DNA of 11,112 nucleotides from Desulfobacterales bacterium (lineage in GTDB: Bacteria > Desulfobacterota > Desulfobacteria > Desulfobacterales > JASFBJ01), in contig JASFBJ010000104.1 in NCBI GenBank assembly GCA_030149585.1, positions 1 through 11,112 on the forward strand, in the 5' to 3' direction. Made by a program: the position numbers and the translations under genes. The notes below the pieces were generated by a model. It did no database searches, was not told the origin of the DNA, and saw nothing but the letters and a program-made list of their open reading frames with translations. Below are positions 7,244 through 11,112 of the stretch, piece after piece (positions within the stretch are counted from its first letter, which is position 1; each line of letters begins with the position of its first letter).

Positions 7244-8763
7244 TGAGTGGTGTGAAAGACAGAAAACCAGTACTTCAGGTAAAAAAAGCAAATAAGGTTT
7301 ATGAAGGGGTACACGCCATTCAGAATATTGATTTTGATCTTTATAGGGGTGAAATTCATGCTTTAGCCGGAGAAAACGGAGCCGGCAAATCAACCCTTGT
7401 TAAGGCTCTGGCAGGCGCAATTGAATTGACCTCCGGACAAATATTAATTAATGGCAACAGGCAGTCATTTAAAGCACCATATGATGCCCTCCGCTCTGGA
7501 ATAGTAATGGTATATCAGGAACCTGGCCTGGTGGAAGAGATGACTGTAGCTCAGAATATTTTCCTTGGAAAAGAAAAGCTTCTGAACCGTTTAAGAAGTA
7601 CTTTTATTGGGGCTCAGCAGATTTTACAATCCATGAAATTTGATGTGGACACATCCATAAAGGTTTCCAGACTTGGTGAAGCTCAGAAGAGAATGGTTGA
7701 AATTGCAAGGGCGATCTATCATGATCCAAAGGTGATTATTTTTGATGAACCTACCGCAACAATGACCCCTGAAGAAAAGATGTATTTTTTTTCAGTAATT
7801 AAATCTCTGGCTGAGAAAAAAATATCAGTTATTTATATTTCCCATGCTCTTGAAGAGTCTCTGGAACTTTCTGACAGGATAACTGTTTTACGGGATGGCA
7901 AGCAGGTTATCACTTCTGATACAAAAGATATGACCCGTGAGAGTATTGTTAAAAATATGGTTGGTCGTGATATTACTCAAACATACTATGCCAAGGCTCA
8001 TAAGGATATTCAAGGGGAGGCAAAAAAGAAAAAGCAAATATTGCGGGTTGAAAATATTATAAAGCGGCCCATAGTAAAAAATATGTCCTTTTCAGTATAT
8101 GGTGGAGAAATTACAGGTATTGCCGGACTTGTCGGCTCAGGAAGGACTGCAACTGCAAATATTATTGTTGGGGCATGGAAGAGAAATATGGTCAGAGGCG
8201 GTATGATTTATCTTGAAGATCGACCAATTAGATATCGCGTTCCCAAACAAGCCATTGACGATGGAATTGTCTATATTACGGAAGAACGGAAATTAAACGG
8301 CTTTTTTGAAACAATGAATATTGATGAAAACACGTATCTTGGCTGGTTATCAACCAAGATCGGCTGGCGTTTTATCACCTCAAAAAAACAAGAACAAAAG
8401 ATTGGCGATACATGGATAGATCGGCTGAAAATCAGGACATTGGATCGAAAGGCAAAGCTGGTCGAACTTTCCGGGGGTAATCAGCAAAAAGTTGTGGTTG
8501 CCAAGTCTTTGGTGCAAAAGCCAAAGCTGGTAATCTTTGATGAACCAACTCATGGCGTTGATGTTGCAGCCATTGAAGAGATCCATAATTTTATTCGATC
8601 ATTAAAGAAACAAAATATTGGAATTATAGTAATCTCCTCATATCTACCGGAGATTCTCAGCCTGTGTGATAGAATACTGGTTGCCAGGGGTGGGCGTATT
8701 GTAGAGGAGTTCAGCCCGGAAGACGCCACTGAAAATAAGATAATGTATGCGGCAGTGCACTGA
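7243..8763 (+). CDS. Sugar-type ABC transporter ATPase with two nucleotide-binding domains
   Basis: A 506-residue protein of the RbsA/MglA/XylG class that energises the importer from the cytoplasmic face. The first domain has Walker A GENGAGKST (43-51), Q-loop Gln92, Walker B VIIFDEPTA (164-172) and switch His201. Its signature is unusual, LGEAQ (144-148), with Gly in place of the common Ser. The second domain has the degenerate Walker A GLVGSGRT (295-302), without Lys as is normal in this class. It also has a canonical LSGGNQQK signature (409-416), Walker B IFDEPTHGVD (431-440), and Ser465 or Ser466 where a switch His would be. Only the site made from Walker A of domain 1 and the signature of domain 2 should therefore hydrolyse ATP. 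The ATG overlaps the previous stop by one base, and GGAGGA (7231-7236) serves as ribosome binding site. Length is typical. Confidence 0.94.
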   Translation: MSGVKDRKPVLQVKKANKVYEGVHAIQNIDFDLYRGEIHALAGENGAGKSTLVKALAGAIELTSGQILINGNRQSFKAPYDALRSGIVMVYQEPGLVEEMTVAQNIFLGKEKLLNRLRSTFIGAQQILQSMKFDVDTSIKVSRLGEAQKRMVEIARAIYHDPKVIIFDEPTATMTPEEKMYFFSVIKSLAEKKISVIYISHALEESLELSDRITVLRDGKQVITSDTKDMTRESIVKNMVGRDITQTYYAKAHKDIQGEAKKKKQILRVENIIKRPIVKNMSFSVYGGEITGIAGLVGSGRTATANIIVGAWKRNMVRGGMIYLEDRPIRYRVPKQAIDDGIVYITEERKLNGFFETMNIDENTYLGWLSTKIGWRFITSKKQEQKIGDTWIDRLKIRTLDRKAKLVELSGGNQQKVVVAKSLVQKPKLVIFDEPTHGVDVAAIEEIHNFIRSLKKQNIGIIVISSYLPEILSLCDRILVARGGRIVEEFSPEDATENKIMYAAVH

Positions 8764-8807
8764 TTAATTGGAAATCTAACTATCATGTTTTTGTCTGGAG
8801 GTAAAAT

Positions 8808-10487
8808 ATGGAGAAGATAAGTAAAAATAGTTGCTATTATTTCTATGGCAAACAATGGAATAGCTGGGAAGAGGTTTGCGAAAATTTTAAGTGGGAAATT
8901 CCGGAAAAAATGAATGCAGCTTTTTATGTTTGTGATGCTCATGCCGATGATAAAAGCAATGTTGCTATTTTTCATGAGAATGGTGCCGGCCAAAAGGGGC
9001 GGATGACTTTTTTTGAGTTAAAAAATAATACTAACAGGCTTGCTGATTATATTTGCAAACAGGGTTTGAAACAGGGCGACAGGGTGGCTATCTGTGCATC
9101 TCAGAGACCAGAGACATTGGTGTCGCATATAGGAATCTGGAAGACCGGTGCTGTATCAATGCCTTTGACAGTACTTTTCGGGCCGGATGGACTCAAATAC
9201 AGGCTTGAGCATAGTGGGGCAAAAATTGCTATTGTAGAGCCCTCGGTTCTTGAAAATCTGCGAGAAATAAAACAGGATCTTCCTCAGCTAAAAAAAATAA
9301 TTGTGATTGGTGATGCAAAATTAAAGGAAGATGAGGTTAATTTTGCAGATGCGCTTGAAGAGAGTTCAACAGATTTTGAGATGGTTGAGTTAAATGCTGA
9401 TGATAATATGGTGCTTATCTATACTGGAGGGACAACAGGTGATCCAAAAGGTGTAATTCACAGGCATTCCTGGATATTTCGTGGCCCTGGCCATTTTGCA
9501 GCCCTTTGTAACGCTGAAATAAGGCCGGAAGATGTGTTTTGGAATCCCGCTGACTTTGCCTGGGGCGGGCCGCTTTTTGATTTGGCTTTTCCTGCTCTTT
9601 TTTACGGCAAACCACTTTTAACATATTCCGGTGGTGGAAAATTTGATCCTGAAAAGGCATTTCAACTGATTGCTGATTTTAAACTCACCATTTTATATAT
9701 TCCGCCAACTGGTTTGCGGATGATGCGTCAGGTGAATAATCCGTCTGAAAGGTTTGATCTTAATTCTCCCAGAGTTTTGATGAGTGGCGCGGAATCCTTT
9801 GGCAAGGCCCTGCCTGAATGGGTTGGACAGACATTTGGCCCTCAGACCGTGGTTCATGAAGCATATGGTCAGACCGAAGCTACATTATTAACTATGAACT
9901 GTCAAAAATACTACGAGTATAAATATAATATTGGAAGGGCCGTCCCAGGTCTAAAAGTGGAAATAATTGATGAAAAGGGAAATGTTCTGGCACCAGGAGA
10001 AAAAGGAGAGATAGCGATTGGCGCTTTTGATGGTAATCCGGTTGTTCTTAAGGAATACTGGAAAAATCCAGAGGAGACCCAAAAGAAATTTATCGGCAAC
10101 TGGATGTTGACAGGGGATTTAGGCACTAAAGATCAAGATGGCTATTTTACATTTATTAGCCGTAAAGATGATATTATAATATCATCAGGCTATCGGATTG
10201 GGCCATCTGAAATAGAAGATACACTTGTTAAGCATGAGGCAGTTGTGGAAGTCGGGGTAATTGGCGTGCCCGATGATACCAGGGGAGAAATACCCAAAGC
10301 CTTTATTATTCTAAAAAATGGCATTTTGCCCGATGAAGAGCTCAAGAATGAACTTAAAAGTTATGTCAAGGATAGATTGGCCAAGCATGAATACCCGCGT
10401 GAGATCCAATTTGTTAATGAGCTTCCAAAGACAACTACCGGAAAAATAATGCGAAGGATCCTTCGCAAACAAGAAGGAATTGCCTGA
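8808..10487 (+). CDS. AMP-forming acyl-CoA synthetase (acid:CoA ligase)
   Basis: A 559-residue member of the ANL adenylate-forming superfamily, converting a carboxylic acid, ATP and CoA to acyl-CoA, AMP and PPi. Motifs appear in the expected order: the phosphate-binding loop YTGGTTGDPKG (205-215), YGQTE (353-357), TGD with Asp437, the hinge region SRKDDIIISSGYRIGPSE (451-468) and the catalytic C-terminal Lys546 in PKTTTGK. The stretch WNPADFAWGGPLFDLAFPAL (245-264) resembles medium-chain and acetyl-CoA synthetase-like members and is poorer evidence for long-chain enzymes. Substrate specificity cannot be fixed from sequence. The ribosome binding site CTGGAGGT (8795-8802) is strong. The gene follows the ATPase by 44 bases and precedes an enoyl-CoA hydratase. 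Context suggests that it activates the imported compound or its hydrolysis product. Confidence 0.93.
   Translation: MEKISKNSCYYFYGKQWNSWEEVCENFKWEIPEKMNAAFYVCDAHADDKSNVAIFHENGAGQKGRMTFFELKNNTNRLADYICKQGLKQGDRVAICASQRPETLVSHIGIWKTGAVSMPLTVLFGPDGLKYRLEHSGAKIAIVEPSVLENLREIKQDLPQLKKIIVIGDAKLKEDEVNFADALEESSTDFEMVELNADDNMVLIYTGGTTGDPKGVIHRHSWIFRGPGHFAALCNAEIRPEDVFWNPADFAWGGPLFDLAFPALFYGKPLLTYSGGGKFDPEKAFQLIADFKLTILYIPPTGLRMMRQVNNPSERFDLNSPRVLMSGAESFGKALPEWVGQTFGPQTVVHEAYGQTEATLLTMNCQKYYEYKYNIGRAVPGLKVEIIDEKGNVLAPGEKGEIAIGAFDGNPVVLKEYWKNPEETQKKFIGNWMLTGDLGTKDQDGYFTFISRKDDIIISSGYRIGPSEIEDTLVKHEAVVEVGVIGVPDDTRGEIPKAFIILKNGILPDEELKNELKSYVKDRLAKHEYPREIQFVNELPKTTTGKIMRRILRKQEGIA
10450..10467. repeat. Perfect 18-bp palindrome inside the synthetase 3' end
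   Basis: TGCGAAGGATCCTTCGCA is identical to its reverse complement over all 18 bases. It encodes part of the conserved MRRILRK tail of the acyl-CoA synthetase and lies 26 bases before the next start codon. It could form an mRNA structure or be a protein site, or it may be an accident of Arg/Arg/Ile/Leu/Arg codon choice. No T-run follows, so it is not a terminator. Confidence 0.6.
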
Positions 10488-10493
10488 ACATAA

Positions 10494-11112
10494 ATGAATA
10501 ATCAAGTGTTTACTTATAAATATTTATTATATGAGGTGCGCGAGCGAATTGCCGTCATCACCCTTAACCGGCCGGAAAAGCTCAATGCCCTTACTCAAAC
10601 CTTTTGGAAAGAGATCAGACAGGCTTTATATGCCGGTGATCAGGATAAAAATGTTGCTGTTCATGTGGTTACGGGAAAGGGAAGGGCTTTTTGCGCTGGT
10701 GATGATATCTCAATTCTTACAAAAATTCAGAACCCAGCAGATGCTGATGAATTATTTCTGGACTGTATTTACGGGCTGGTTGATACCATAGTTCATCTTA
10801 AAAAGCCGCTGATTTCAGCGGTCAATGGCCTGGCCTATGGTGGTGGATGCGAGCTTGTCTTTCTCAGTGATCTTGCAATTGCTTCTGATAGAGCCACCTT
10901 TGCATTGCCTGAAGGACATATAGGTGCTTTTCCTGCAATTTTAACTGCTTTGGGGCCGCCTGTTTTGGGCCATAAGGCAGTTAATGAACTATCAATGCTT
11001 GGTAAATCCATTACAGCAAAGAGGGCATGTGAGCTTGGATTAGTAAATTTGGTAATACCCCATGCCAGGTTATTGGATACTGCTTTGAGCTGGGCTGAGC
11101 AGTGTAAAAAAT
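10494..11112 (+). CDS. Enoyl-CoA hydratase/isomerase family protein, 3' end outside window
   Basis: The first 206 residues of a crotonase-fold enzyme; the right edge cuts the gene. ATG 10494 is the furthest upstream start, because an in-frame TAA lies immediately before it, and it is 6 bases after the synthetase stop. AGAAGGA (10472-10478), within the synthetase, is a rather distant ribosome binding site, so coupling to upstream translation is likely. Seen motifs are the early RIAVITLNRPEKLNAL, the oxyanion-hole sequence FCAGDD (67-71; Ala68), and GGGCE (116-120), with Gly117 as second oxyanion residue. Glu120 and Glu140 (LPEGHIG) match the two catalytic acids of mitochondrial enoyl-CoA hydratase (Glu144 and Glu164) with identical 20-residue spacing. 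A true hydratase is therefore likely, acting on the CoA ester route begun by the preceding gene. The physiological substrate is unknown. Confidence 0.9.
   Translation, partial: MNNQVFTYKYLLYEVRERIAVITLNRPEKLNALTQTFWKEIRQALYAGDQDKNVAVHVVTGKGRAFCAGDDISILTKIQNPADADELFLDCIYGLVDTIVHLKKPLISAVNGLAYGGGCELVFLSDLAIASDRATFALPEGHIGAFPAILTALGPPVLGHKAVNELSMLGKSITAKRACELGLVNLVIPHARLLDTALSWAEQCKK

Noticed and set aside
8550..8993. Minus-strand open frame of 147 codons
   Set aside because: It runs opposite the strongly supported ATPase end and synthetase start, and its translation shows no family motif.
10531..10791. Plus-strand open frame of 86 codons near the right end
   Set aside because: It is in a different frame from the enoyl-CoA hydratase that starts at 10494, which shows clear crotonase motifs through the same bases.
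1..11112. CRISPR array, tRNA, rRNA or insertion sequence
   Set aside because: I saw no regularly spaced repeats, no tRNA-like cloverleaf or rRNA segments, and no transposase or terminal inverted repeats on either strand.

Overview
The window is AT-rich bacterial DNA. It holds one tightly packed run of eight genes, all on the + strand, preceded by about 330 bases of non-coding DNA and cut by the right edge. Shine-Dalgarno sites are of ordinary Gram-negative type and one exported solute-binding protein has a classical signal peptide. A sugar-type ABC importer beside CoA-dependent acid catabolism would suit an anaerobic or environmental proteobacterium or desulfobacterium. That taxonomic guess is weak, because nothing in the window (no rRNA or housekeeping gene) fixes it.

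Layout. Positions 1-329 are the control region, with a good -35 hexamer, a plausible -10 and several short inverted repeats. Positions 330-1715 encode an unusual regulator: a TetR-type DNA-binding half fused to a short-chain dehydrogenase (SDR) domain whose cofactor loop and catalytic lysine are altered. Next comes a complete importer of the ribose/galactose/xylose (CUT2) class: permease 1 (1771-2799), periplasmic binding protein (2849-3952), permease 2 (3973-6105) and the double ATPase (7243-8763). Permease 2 carries a complete strictosidine-synthase/SMP-30-like beta-propeller at its C-terminus. A second, free-standing propeller of the same family (6131-7243) lies between permease 2 and the ATPase. 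The run ends with an AMP-forming acyl-CoA synthetase (8808-10487) and an enoyl-CoA hydratase/isomerase (10494 to beyond the edge).

How the genes may work together (inference). A small ligand is captured in the periplasm and imported by the two-permease, double-ATPase transporter. It may be opened or otherwise processed on the cytoplasmic face by the tethered propeller, a family that includes lactonases and esterases. The resulting carboxylic acid would be activated to its CoA thioester and enter a beta-oxidation-like route. The free propeller has lost the putative metal ligands and may be a binding or regulatory partner. The TetR-SDR protein could sense a pathway intermediate, or a nucleotide or acyl-CoA, through its degenerate SDR half. 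The substrate cannot be read from sequence.

The most interesting points are the transporter-propeller fusion, the tandem active-looking and inactive-looking propeller pair, and the TetR-pseudoSDR regulator, all in one operon.
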